Source: Acidobacteriaceae bacterium
GTDB taxonomy: Bacteria; Acidobacteriota; Terriglobia; Terriglobales; Acidobacteriaceae
Length of the DNA: 6,117 nt
Assembly: GCA_003166055.1 (NCBI GenBank)
Contig: PMWR01000413.1
Span: 1,934-8,050 of the forward strand
Direction: 5' to 3'
Positions 6,106-6,117 of the stretch are shown piece after piece. The translations under genes were made by a program, and so were the position numbers. Position 1 is the stretch's first letter. Each line of letters begins with the position of its first letter. The notes below the pieces were generated by a model. It made no database searches and was not told where the DNA came from. It saw only the letters and a list, made by a program, of their open reading frames with translations.

Positions 6106-6117
6106 AGAAAACTTCGG

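Overview
The window looks like chromosomal DNA from a soil-type Acidobacteriota, probably class Terriglobia. This is inferred from four things: fairly high GC content, an ADOP-type ABC permease, a DUF1800-DUF1501 gene pair, and a small exported cupin of a type I associate with that group. No rRNA or other marker gene is present, so the taxonomy is a judgement, not a measurement.

Layout: (1) Bases 1-1512 (+) hold the C-terminal part of a large MacB/FtsX-like ABC transporter permease whose start lies upstream. (2) Bases 1513-1686 are a convergent spacer packed with repeats: a 7-bp tandem repeat, a perfect 14-bp inverted repeat, and a copy of what looks like a dispersed intergenic repeat. (3) Bases 5248 to 1687 (-) are a two-gene operon. 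It encodes a Sec-exported DUF1800 protein (756 aa from a TTG start with a good ribosome binding site), then, after 31 bases, a Tat-exported DUF1501 protein (419 aa). (4) Bases 5249-5477 are a divergent spacer. (5) Bases 5478-5606 (+) hold a small ORF with a good ribosome binding site that encodes a 42-aa hydrophobic peptide. (6) Bases 6094 to 5624 (-) encode an exported 156-aa cupin that converges on the small ORF.

Functionally, everything here acts at or beyond the cytoplasmic membrane. The DUF1800/DUF1501 pair is the main unit. The two families are often found together, DUF1501 is related to the alkaline phosphatase/sulfatase fold, and their joint substrate is not established to my knowledge. 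I found no clearly new multi-gene system. The points most worth a second look are the small ORF, the DUF1800 start and its disordered Met/Gln/Pro-rich insertion, the pairing of two export routes, and the repeat cluster in the convergent spacer.
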